Shown: positions 1 through 6,970, counted from the stretch's first letter. The stretch: DNA of 8,845 nucleotides from an uncultured Clostridia bacterium (GCA_934149275.1 CAKPEG010000035.1:1-8845); one strand, 5' to 3'. Numbers and translations are program-made. Notes: generated by a model from the sequence alone, not told the origin.

Positions 1-1187
1 TGTTCAGAATCTGTTCCTCCTATTCCTTCTGCCCATTCTACTTCTCCGGTTGCATTATATTTTATTATCATTCCATCAGAAGAACCTTTATTTGTCAAAC
101 TGATTCCGTTTCCTAGGTCTATACTATTACTTCCGAAATTTCCTCCTACTATATAGCCTCCATCACTTGTCTCTGCAACAGTTTTAATAGAATCATGATC
201 ACTTCCTCCTATTCCTTCTGCCCATTCTACTTCTCCTCTAGCATTATATTTTATTATCATTCCATCTGTATAAATAATAGAACCTTTATTCAAACTGATT
301 CCGTTTCCTAGGTCTATACTACTACTTTTAAAATATCCTCCTACTATATAACCTCCATCACTGGTTTCTGCTACCGATTTAATATAATCATCATCACTTC
401 CTCCTATTCCTTCTGCCCATTCTACTTCTCCTCTAGCATTATATTTTATTATCATTCCATCTGAATAAACTGAATAATCTGAATAATCTTTATTTGTCAA
501 ACTGATTCCGTTTCCTAGGTCTATACTACTACTTTCGAAATCTCCTCCTACTATATAGCCTCCATCACTGGTTTCTGCTACCGATTTAATATAATCAAGA
601 TTACTTCCTCCTATTCCTTCTGCCCATTCTACTTCTCCGGTTGCATTATATTTTATTATCATTCCATCATAAGAACCTTTATTTGTCAAACTGATTCCGT
701 TTCCTAGGTCTATTCTACTTCCGAAATATCCTCCTACTATATAGCCTCCATCACTGGTTTCTGCCACAGACTCGATTTGTTCCTCACTTGTTCCTCCTAT
801 TCCTTCTGCCCATTCTACTTCTCCGGTTGCATTATATTTTATTATCATTCCATCCAAAGAACCTTTATTTTTCAAACTTATTCCGTTTCCTAGGTCTATA
901 CTACTACTTTTAAAATATCCTCCTACTATATAGCCTCCATCACTTGTTTCTGCCACAGACTCAATTTGTTCAGAATCTGTTCCTCCTATTCCTTCTGCCC
1001 ATTCTACTTCTCCGGTTGCATTATATTTTATTATCATTCCATCCCAAGAACCTTTATTTGTCAAACTGATTCCGTTTCCTAGGTCTATACTACCAGAAAA
1101 ATATCCTCCTACTATATAGCCTCCATCACTGGTTTCTGCCACAGACTCGATTTGTTCATAACTTGTTCCTCCTATTCCTTCTGCCCA
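1..1187 (-). repeat. In-frame tandem propeller-like repeats (six full units plus a partial seventh)
   Basis: Units, in coding order, are 1187-1002, 1001-813, 812-627, 626-420, 419-225 and 224-36, with a seventh starting at 35. Lengths are 186, 189, 186, 207, 195 and 189 bp, all multiples of three (62, 63, 62, 69, 65, 63 residues). Each starts WAEGIGG, continues SVAETSDGGYIVGG and SIDLGNGISL, and ends DGMIIKYNA then GEVE. Tyr/Gly/Trp placement and unit size resemble SBBP-type beta-propeller blades; that assignment is from pattern, not a search. The scaffold is nearly identical between units even at the DNA level, so the expansion looks recent. Length and sequence changes fall in short loops. 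Confidence 0.92.
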
Positions 1188-4100
1188 TGTTGCTTTTACT
1201 CCTACTTTTCCTTCTCTACTAGCTCCTATTCCAAAATAATATGGCTCTGATATATCGTATTTTTCTGGTGCTTCTACCTCTACCGCTTTATACATTCCTT
1301 CTGGTAAATTTGCTGTTAATTCTCCATTACTATCTGTCGTTACTGTATAATATTCTTTTCCATCTATTATTTCTTTTGTTCCTAAAATTTCTCCTTTACT
1401 ATTTTTAGCTGGCGTTATTCCATCTTCTACATCGTATATTGCAAACTTAATATTTGCTAATCTTTCTCCTGTTTCTGCATCTTTCTTTATTAATTTGAAT
1501 GATGGACTATCTTCTATTGTTAATTTTACAGTTGTTCCATCTACTGTATATTTTTCTTCTTTTCCTTCTGTATTAACAAATTTTAATTCTCCTGTTGTTC
1601 CGTCAACTTTAAATGTTATATCTTTTACTTTCGCATATCCTTCTGGTGCTAATGTTTCTTTTAACACGTATGTGGCTTCTTCGTCTTTTCCATCTATATA
1701 TTGGTATAATCCATTTATTGTTATTTTTCCATTTTCATCTGTGGTGTAGCTTCCTAGTTCTTTTGTTCCTTTGTATAATTTGAATTTCGCTCCTTGTAAA
1801 TATGTTGTTTCTTCTTGTTGTGTTCCATCTTCTCCGCTTGTTACTGATGTTACTTTCTTTATTTTTGATATTTCTAAATCATATGTTGGTATTTTTTCAT
1901 CTTCTAATTCTAGATTTATTGTTGGTATACTATCTTCTTCAGTTATAGTTGAAGCTTTTGCCGTTCCTTCAGAAACATTTACTGTATAAGTTCCATTTGT
2001 ATTTGTAACTGTAAATTTAATTGTATCTGCTAAATAATACCCATTTGCCTTTGTCTCTTCTAATGTATATTCTTCTCCTACTTTTAATCCTTTTACTGTT
2101 ATTTCTCCATTTGCATTGGTTGTCACGTTCTTACCATTTGTAGGTAATCCTGCTCCTGTTAATTTATATCCAACTCTTTTTGCTGGAATGGTTGTACCTT
2201 TTTCTGTTTTCTTTATTTTTAATCTAACTTTTGCTTCATCTTCAACTTCAAGTTGAACTTTATATCCCTCAGTTGCTGTTGGTTGAACTGCTTGTATATT
2301 TTTTACTGTACCTTCAATTTTAGTTACGTTTAATTTTCCATCACTTTCAGAAGTAGTAAATTTTACTACTTCTTCGTTTAATTCATAATCATCTGGGCTC
2401 TTTACTTCTTTTACCACATATGTTTTATCTACATATAATCCTGTTAATGTTAATTTTCCATCAACACCTGTAACTCTTGTTCTTGCTTCTTCATTTCCAT
2501 CTTCATAAACTGCATATGTTGCTCCACTAACTATTTTTGATTTATCCTTTTGGTATTTTGTTAGCTCTAAATCATATTGTTTAGCAATCATAAATCCAAT
2601 TTTATTTGGTTCAGTTTGTGTTCTATATTTTCCTTCTGTTGTATCTAAGCTAAAATATACTGCATGATGGCTATATGCAACTTTATTATAAGATAAACCT
2701 GCAGGAATATTTATGTTATATGATATCGAATGTTTTTCACCTTTAGCTAATTGATGCTCCCCTAAATCTATTAAGTAACTCTTAACTTTAGAAAAATCTG
2801 ATGGGGTTTGTGTCCATCTGTTTCCACTATCACTAAAATCTTGTGTAGCATCTCCATTTGTTGAATAATAAACTTTTGCAACATCATTTAATGCAGTTGG
2901 TAATTGAATTCCTTCATTTGTCATTGTAGCTGTGAAAGTTGAACCCATCTCTTGACCATTTATGGTATATTTATTACCTTCAAATGGCACTCTTCCTAGG
3001 ATTTTAACTTCACTAATTGAACTTGAATAATTATTATTTATCTCAACATTTACTGTTGCATTTCTTCTCTCTTTGCTTACAATCGCTATTTGTGGTGCAA
3101 CCGTTACACTTCCATCTTCATCATAATTTGTAGCAATTTGATTTGTTAATAAAGAATTTGGTGAAATTAAGTTTATACTTATAGTTGACTTATTAACTTT
3201 TTCTTTTTGATTTAAGTTGTCATTAACATCATAAATATCTTCTACCGAATTATAATAATCCACTCCATTTTCATTACTTGCATATAATTCAATACTTTCC
3301 GTTGTTGTTGCAATTCTTGGATCTGGTGTAATACTACAATTTACCTTTAATGTAAATGTTGTTGGATTTGTATTTGATGTAATAATTTTTATAAATCTTT
3401 CTCCATTTTCCTCATATGATTCATAACTCATCACAGTAACTGACGAATTACTTGACTCAACTGAGCTTACATCTATATCAATAATATCTTTAGGTAATTT
3501 TACTAAAAATGCCCCATTTTGCCATTTCTCTTGGTTTGCATTCTCATCTCCCACTGTCTCAATAGTAATCTGCATATTTTTTTCTGTCTCTTGAGTTGAT
3601 ATTGAGCTTTTGCTTATATTTATATTTGCCAAAGAATATGGTGCTTCATAATATGCGCTATGTGTATCTGTATTTATATAGTTTTCTCCAACATATCCTG
3701 TTAAAGTTGATTTTATGTATTTTAAATTATCAAATTGCTCTCTTGTATAATTTGTTGTTATATATTCATCATCTAATTTTTTAACATGATAAACATTTAA
3801 AGAACTACTAGGATTTGTTTCACTAGTTACAACTTTTATATGTTTTACTTCAGTATCATATTTGTATGGATTACTTTCTGAATATTTGCTCCAATCTGAT
3901 TTAGTAAACTCATGTAATAAATTATCTGATTCAGCATCATAAACTTTAATCCAACCATCTTCACCCAATAAGTTTACTGGATTACCAAAGTAAATTCCAA
4001 TATTTGTTGTTATATTTTCCATACTTTCAGTACTTGAATCTGCTTTTACAAATTGATCTGATACTTGGCTTTCACCATTTTTAGTTTCTGCCATAGTCAT

Positions 4101-5510
4101 TCCTGTAGATTGTCCATCACTTCCTGTGCTACCATACCAATTTACAATATATGTATCATTATTTTCTTCTGTTGAAATTTCATTATAAATTTTTAAAGGC
4201 TTTTTCTTAGAAACAATATATTTCCATGATGGACTACTCATATATTTTCCAACTGTTACATCAAAACGTGCAACTGTTCCTGTTGGTGTTGGTGTTGGAC
4301 GAGAATATGTCAACACTATCGTTCCTTTTGCTATATTAGATTTGTATGGATTTTTGAACTCTGAATTTGTATTATTATATCCTTCATAATATCCGCTTAC
4401 TGGTATTTTTATTTCTACTGTATCATTTCCTGTTGCATTATATGCATCAAGTGGGTATGTAACTTTTAGTTTAAATTTATTATATCTTGCTCCAGCATAA
4501 ATTCCATCATAGCAACCACTCTTAACAGCATCATAATAATTTAATTCTGTAATTCTCTCTATTTGAAATTTTTTTGTTAATTTATCATAAGAAAATGCTG
4601 CATTTGAATCAACGATTTCAACTTTAGATGGATCATATCCATTCAATTGTGGAATTGTTCCTTCTAAATGAGCTTTTGACAAAATTAATTGATTATTTGT
4701 TTCCTGTATACCAATATCAAATTCAAACACAGCTTGTTTATTCTCTTCATCTACAACATTTGTATTATCTTTTGATTGACTTAAATTATTTGAACCAGCT
4801 ATATAACTTGGTATTTCAGCTTTTGTAGTTCCATACCAATCAACATTTAAATTAATTGTCTTATTTATTTGTGTTCTAGTTCCGTCAGCTGCAACATGTG
4901 TACCAGTTAAAGTTACTGAATTAATTTTGCTATATTTTGTTGTATCATTTCCAATTGCAGCAAATTTTTGAGAATCATATGAATAATCCCCAGTTCTTAC
5001 AATACCTGTTAATAATTTTTGTGTACCATTATTTATTTGATTTAAAGAAATTTGTTTTGTGTTATTTGAAATTACGTTGTCTTTTACTTCATTGTCCTTT
5101 GGAATTGCAGTCTGTAAATAGAAGTTATCACTATTAATCGTTATAACCCCATTTTCTAAATATCCATTTGTAAGTACATTAAGTTCCATGTACAAAGTAT
5201 CTTCTTTACCAACTTGCTTACACGTACCTTTTATCTTTTCTGCATATCCGTCATTGTTTATATCTCGTAAGAAAAATGCACCAAACTTAACATAGTCTGT
5301 ACCATCTACACTTGAATCTTCATCACTAAATTGATCATACGTCATTGCACGAGCTAATTCACTATCTGGTGTGAAACTCTTTTTATTAGTTCTTTCTCCT
5401 TTACTTGATACTATGGCAATAGCTATAATTATTGCCACCAATGCAATTGCAAGTCCACTTGCAATTAAAAGTTTTTTCTTTGTAATTTCTTCTTTAAATT
5501 TCTTTAACAT
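1..5510 (-). CDS. Giant SpaA-type surface protein with C-terminal propeller-like repeats (3' end beyond window)
   Basis: The frame is open from ATG at 5510 to the left edge: 1836 codons, C-terminus missing. GGAG at 5519-5522 lies 8 nt upstream of the ATG and fixes the start. Residues 13-36 are a hydrophobic N-terminal anchor or signal after a Lys-rich start (MLKKFKEEITKKK). A DINNDG loop at 83-88 resembles a calcium-binding loop. Residues ~90-800 are beta-rich and Asn/Thr-rich, with related motifs DWYGTT and NWYGST and a Pro-Thr linker (PTPTPT, 405-410). Residues ~805-977 resemble a DUF11-type domain. Four SpaA/Cna-B-like domains start near 979, 1095, 1210 and 1337. The third has YDLEISK (Lys1216) and LKETLAPEGY (Glu1285), a pattern typical of isopeptide-forming domains. 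Propeller-like repeats run from Trp1442. Known family role: pilin-like or adhesive surface proteins; ligand unknown. A C-terminal anchor may lie outside the window. Its own promoter precedes it. Confidence 0.93.
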   Translation of the reverse strand, partial: MLKKFKEEITKKKLLIASGLAIALVAIIIAIAIVSSKGERTNKKSFTPDSELARAMTYDQFSDEDSSVDGTDYVKFGAFFLRDINNDGYAEKIKGTCKQVGKEDTLYMELNVLTNGYLENGVITINSDNFYLQTAIPKDNEVKDNVISNNTKQISLNQINNGTQKLLTGIVRTGDYSYDSQKFAAIGNDTTKYSKINSVTLTGTHVAADGTRTQINKTINLNVDWYGTTKAEIPSYIAGSNNLSQSKDNTNVVDEENKQAVFEFDIGIQETNNQLILSKAHLEGTIPQLNGYDPSKVEIVDSNAAFSYDKLTKKFQIERITELNYYDAVKSGCYDGIYAGARYNKFKLKVTYPLDAYNATGNDTVEIKIPVSGYYEGYNNTNSEFKNPYKSNIAKGTIVLTYSRPTPTPTGTVARFDVTVGKYMSSPSWKYIVSKKKPLKIYNEISTEENNDTYIVNWYGSTGSDGQSTGMTMAETKNGESQVSDQFVKADSSTESMENITTNIGIYFGNPVNLLGEDGWIKVYDAESDNLLHEFTKSDWSKYSESNPYKYDTEVKHIKVVTSETNPSSSLNVYHVKKLDDEYITTNYTREQFDNLKYIKSTLTGYVGENYINTDTHSAYYEAPYSLANINISKSSISTQETEKNMQITIETVGDENANQEKWQNGAFLVKLPKDIIDIDVSSVESSNSSVTVMSYESYEENGERFIKIITSNTNPTTFTLKVNCSITPDPRIATTTESIELYASNENGVDYYNSVEDIYDVNDNLNQKEKVNKSTISINLISPNSLLTNQIATNYDEDGSVTVAPQIAIVSKERRNATVNVEINNNYSSSISEVKILGRVPFEGNKYTINGQEMGSTFTATMTNEGIQLPTALNDVAKVYYSTNGDATQDFSDSGNRWTQTPSDFSKVKSYLIDLGEHQLAKGEKHSISYNINIPAGLSYNKVAYSHHAVYFSLDTTEGKYRTQTEPNKIGFMIAKQYDLELTKYQKDKSKIVSGATYAVYEDGNEEARTRVTGVDGKLTLTGLYVDKTYVVKEVKSPDDYELNEEVVKFTTSESDGKLNVTKIEGTVKNIQAVQPTATEGYKVQLEVEDEAKVRLKIKKTEKGTTIPAKRVGYKLTGAGLPTNGKNVTTNANGEITVKGLKVGEEYTLEETKANGYYLADTIKFTVTNTNGTYTVNVSEGTAKASTITEEDSIPTINLELEDEKIPTYDLEISKIKKVTSVTSGEDGTQQEETTYLQGAKFKLYKGTKELGSYTTDENGKITINGLYQYIDGKDEEATYVLKETLAPEGYAKVKDITFKVDGTTGELKFVNTEGKEEKYTVDGTTVKLTIEDSPSFKLIKKDAETGERLANIKFAIYDVEDGITPAKNSKGEILGTKEIIDGKEYYTVTTDSNGELTANLPEGMYKAVEVEAPEKYDISEPYYFGIGASREGKVGVKATWAEGIGGTSYEQIESVAETSDGGYIVGGYFSGSIDLGNGISLTNKGSWDGMIIKYNATGEVEWAEGIGGTDSEQIESVAETSDGGYIVGGYFKSSSIDLGNGISLKNKGSLDGMIIKYNATGEVEWAEGIGGTSEEQIESVAETSDGGYIVGGYFGSRIDLGNGISLTNKGSYDGMIIKYNATGEVEWAEGIGGSNLDYIKSVAETSDGGYIVGGDFESSSIDLGNGISLTNKDYSDYSVYSDGMIIKYNARGEVEWAEGIGGSDDDYIKSVAETSDGGYIVGGYFKSSSIDLGNGISLNKGSIIYTDGMIIKYNARGEVEWAEGIGGSDHDSIKTVAETSDGGYIVGGNFGSNSIDLGNGISLTNKGSSDGMIIKYNATGEVEWAEGIGGTDSE

Positions 5511-5545
5511 AATCTTTACTCCTTATAATCTAATAATTACTTATT

Positions 5546-5573
5546 ATTTTAAATAGTTCTTAGATAAGGTCAA
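5546..5573 (-). promoter_or_regulatory. Predicted sigma-A-type promoter of the giant surface protein gene
   Basis: On the minus strand TTGACC (5573-5568) is followed after 16 bp by TAAAAT (5551-5546). Each hexamer has one mismatch to TTGACA and TATAAT. The predicted start is near 5539, giving a leader of about 30 nt before the ATG at 5510, with GGAG in between. It lies downstream of the fic terminator, so the gene is probably transcribed on its own. Strength is a guess, because AT-rich DNA gives many near matches. Confidence 0.5.
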
Positions 5574-5620
5574 TGTCACAAAATTCTAAAAAGTGACAAA
5601 AAAGGCAGTAAGATTTGTCA
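5574..5620. promoter_or_regulatory. Operator-like array of TGTCA half-sites next to the -35 box
   Basis: Half-sites TGTCA (5574-5578), TGACA (5594-5598) and TGTCA (5616-5620) alternate in orientation with centres about 20 and 22 bp apart, near two helical turns. The first pair extends to TGTCAC...GTGACA with a 13-bp spacer. The second extends to TGACAAA...TTTGTCA, also with a 13-bp spacer. The array abuts the -35 hexamer at 5568-5573, a usual place for a regulator site. The binding protein is unknown and the function is inference. Confidence 0.35.
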
Positions 5621-5627
5621 ATAAGAC

Positions 5628-5668
5628 AAAAAAAAAGCCACAAACATTTAAATATAAATGTTTATAGC
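5628..5668 (-). terminator. Intrinsic terminator of the fic transcript
   Basis: On the minus strand a 13-bp stem is formed by 5668-5656 (GCTATAAACATTT) and 5649-5637 (AAATGTTTGTGGC), counting two G-U pairs, with a 6-nt loop. It is followed directly by nine T residues (5636-5628). This is a standard rho-independent terminator. It lies about 240 nt after the fic stop codon, leaving a long 3' region, and it separates fic from the downstream surface-protein gene. Confidence 0.85.
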
Positions 5669-5724
5669 TTAATTTTCAGTAATTTTCTTTATTTTTCTCG
5701 TTTAGTTATCTTTTTAATTACATT

Positions 5725-5817
5725 TTATCAACAAATTATCAAAAATCTATCGGAAATGCAAAATTCAAAACTCATGGCATAAAATTATCCACAGGCTTTT
5801 CATAAAAATAATCCACA
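5725..5817 (+). other. Group of DnaA-box-like sequences
   Basis: TTATCCACA at 5785-5793 is a perfect match to the bacterial DnaA-box consensus. TAATCCACA (5809-5817) and TTATCAACA (5725-5733) each have one mismatch, and TTATCAAAA (5736-5744) has two. All are in the same orientation, and the two best are 24 bp apart start to start, in AT-rich DNA within the fic 3' region. A small DnaA-binding cluster is possible. No replication gene is present, and AT-rich sequence raises the chance rate of the weaker matches. Confidence 0.3.
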
Positions 5818-5900
5818 ATTACCATCTCAATGATTGCAGTTAGGACGAGGCTTTTTTCCAACCTTACTGCACAAGAAAAAGAAAAAGTTATTCCCTGCAT
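5772..5900 (-). CDS. Possible small ORF, 42 residues, just after fic
   Basis: ATG at 5900 lies 4 nt after the fic TAG stop (5907-5905) and the frame ends with TGA at 5772. The peptide starts MQGITFSFSCAVRLEKSL and ends YEKPVDNFMP, with a hydrophobic middle (LVLTAIIEMVIV). The only Shine-Dalgarno-like bases, AGGG, are too close to the ATG to be convincing, so translation would depend on coupling to fic. The frame reads through the hairpin at 5835-5871 and through two DnaA-box-like sequences. It may instead be a structured or repeated intergenic element that happens to be open. I do not recognise the product. Confidence 0.22.
   Translation of the reverse strand: MQGITFSFSCAVRLEKSLVLTAIIEMVIVDYFYEKPVDNFMP
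5835..5871. other. 37-nt imperfect inverted repeat (hairpin) in the fic 3' region
   Basis: On the plus strand TGCAGTTAGG (5835-5844) pairs with CCTTACTGCA (5862-5871), 9 of 10 positions matched. A possible inner GG/CC pair closes a T6 (plus) or A6 (minus) loop. It is GC-richer than its surroundings and lies 34 nt after the fic stop. No T-run follows the stem on the minus strand, so it is not a standard terminator for fic. It could be a 3'-end stabilising structure or part of a dispersed repeat. Confidence 0.5.
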
Positions 5901-5904
5901 TGCC

Positions 5905-6837
5905 CTATATCTTCATATAACATTTTTCTTTTAAGAATCCTTTTATTTTATTTTCATCTTTACTCTCATAATATAAAATAAGCAAATTTTTAAATTCTTC
6001 TGTTAATTCTGCTGGAATTACTATAATACCTTTCCCTTTTGAAATTAAATAATGGTTACTATATATTATGGCTGTTCTTTTATTTCCATCAATAAATATT
6101 TGTTTTTTCATTATATATAATAAAAGTTCAATAGCTCTGTCTATATCATCAGCTTTCTTACTAAAAATTTCTTCTAATTCTTCTTTTATTACACTTTCTA
6201 TTGGTAAATTTGGTTTCCATGTTGTTCCTCCAATTGTAACAGGTACGCTCCTTATTTTTCCTGCTGAATAATAAAATCCTTCTTCTACCATTTTATTTAT
6301 TTCACATAATAAAGCAAAATTTGTATCACTTAAAATCACATTTTTATTTAATATAAATTCCCATGTATGCTTTAAATTTACTATTTTTAATATATCTTCT
6401 GATGTCATATTATTTACTTTTCCGCCTTCAATAATACTTTCTGTATCTACAAATGTTGTTACAACTCCTTCTAATATAGCTTGTTTATAAATTGTATCTA
6501 CTAAATGTCTTTTTGCAAAATCAATACTTCGTTCAACTTTTTCTGAAAGTTCTCCTTCAATATAATTAAATTTTTTTAATTGCTTTGTTGTTTCTCTTAT
6601 CTGTTTTTTTAATTGTTTTGCTTTAATATTATTATTTACTATTAAATTATATAATTCATCCGAATATTCTCCAACATATTTGGTTAACACAACCCCATCT
6701 TCTCTATAATGTACATATATGTATTTGTTTGAATTGTTTTCTCTTATTTCTACCGAACCATATGTTAAAGTTTGCAATTCATATTCCAAAATTTGTTTAT
6801 TTTGTAAAAGATTCATAATTTCATTTTTTTCTTCCAT
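5905..6837 (-). CDS. Fic-family protein with Gln in place of the motif His
   Basis: Complete gene of 310 residues: ATG at 6837 with GGAG (6845-6848) seven nt upstream, TAG at 5905. Residues 1-90 hold Leu/Lys-rich helices around a beta-hairpin-like segment (YIYVHYREDG). Residues 119-160 (AILEGVVTTF, then VNLKHTWEF) look like the N-terminal helical part of Fic proteins. SAGKIRSVPV and GTTWKP (191-208) match the flap before the active site. Residues 246-255 are QIFIDGNKRT, aligning with HxFx(D/E)GN(K/G)R. Known Fic enzymes transfer AMP or another phosphate-containing group to a target protein hydroxyl, using that His as base; here it is Gln246. The phosphate-loop residues Asp250, Gly251, Asn252 and Arg254 are kept. 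LEG at 122-124 may correspond to the inhibitory (S/T)xxxE(G/N) motif, but with Gln118 first. Cytoplasmic; no antitoxin gene is adjacent. Activity is uncertain. Confidence 0.92.
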   Translation of the reverse strand: MEEKNEIMNLLQNKQILEYELQTLTYGSVEIRENNSNKYIYVHYREDGVVLTKYVGEYSDELYNLIVNNNIKAKQLKKQIRETTKQLKKFNYIEGELSEKVERSIDFAKRHLVDTIYKQAILEGVVTTFVDTESIIEGGKVNNMTSEDILKIVNLKHTWEFILNKNVILSDTNFALLCEINKMVEEGFYYSAGKIRSVPVTIGGTTWKPNLPIESVIKEELEEIFSKKADDIDRAIELLLYIMKKQIFIDGNKRTAIIYSNHYLISKGKGIIVIPAELTEEFKNLLILYYESKDENKIKGFLKEKCYMKI

Positions 6838-6851
6838 TCTTTTTCTCCTTT

Positions 6852-6970
6852 AAATGTGAAACATTTCTATTATTTTTATCTGTTTTTGTTTCACATTTAT
6901 ATTATACCACAAAAACAATAAAAAATGTGAAACATCTTTTATTATTTTTACATAATTTTGTTTCACATTT
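6852..6970. promoter_or_regulatory. Four-site alternating operator array at the fic promoter
   Basis: Perfect 12-mers occur at 6852-6863 (AAATGTGAAACA), 6887-6898 (TGTTTCACATTT), 6923-6934 (AAATGTGAAACA) and 6959-6970 (TGTTTCACATTT). Starts are 35, 36 and 36 bp apart and orientation alternates. The sites make two inverted pairs, 6852-6898 and 6923-6970. Their spacers also share the 11-mer TATTATTTTTA, so the array is a tandem duplication of a ~47-bp unit. Site three covers the likely -35 region, site two covers the predicted start point, and site one ends 3 bp from the Shine-Dalgarno sequence. Placement suggests repression, but the binding protein is unknown. Confidence 0.7.
6901..6931 (-). 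promoter_or_regulatory. fic promoter with extended -10
   Basis: On the minus strand TGGTATAAT (6909-6901) is a perfect extended -10. TTCACA (6931-6926), one mismatch from TTGACA, lies 19 bp upstream and is part of a 12-mer site. The long spacer is acceptable for an extended -10 promoter. The predicted start is near 6894, inside the next 12-mer, giving a leader of about 57 nt. Confidence 0.7.

Noticed and set aside
1..5510. Possible frameshift or split of the giant gene
   Set aside because: Reading triplets from 5510 down to 3 gives no in-frame stop, and the repeat phase agrees with the start phase.
1495..5556. Plus-strand ORFs of 61-84 codons opposite the giant gene
   Set aside because: They are antisense shadows of a repetitive coding region, without ribosome sites or recognisable protein features.
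5725..5817. Chromosomal origin of replication
   Set aside because: No dnaA, dnaN, rpmH or plasmid replication gene is present, and only one box is perfect. Kept only as a DnaA-box-like cluster.
5835..5871. Integron attC site
   Set aside because: The hairpin ends do not carry proper GTTRRRY/RYYYAAC cores and there is no integron context.
6068..6271. Plus-strand ORF opposite fic
   Set aside because: It is antisense to the conserved Fic core and has no ribosome-binding site.
6887..6934. Invertible promoter between inverted 12-mers
   Set aside because: Only 24 bp separate the repeats, far shorter than known invertible segments, and no recombinase gene is visible.
6852..6970. CRISPR-like array because of 12-mers about 36 bp apart
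   Set aside because: Copies alternate in orientation, are only 12 bp long, the spacers are similar to each other, and a promoter lies inside. It fits an operator better.
6887..6970. parS (ParB) sites, since TGTTTCAC is half of the known parS palindrome
   Set aside because: The second half reads ATTT instead of GTGAAACA, so no complete palindrome is present at any of the four copies.
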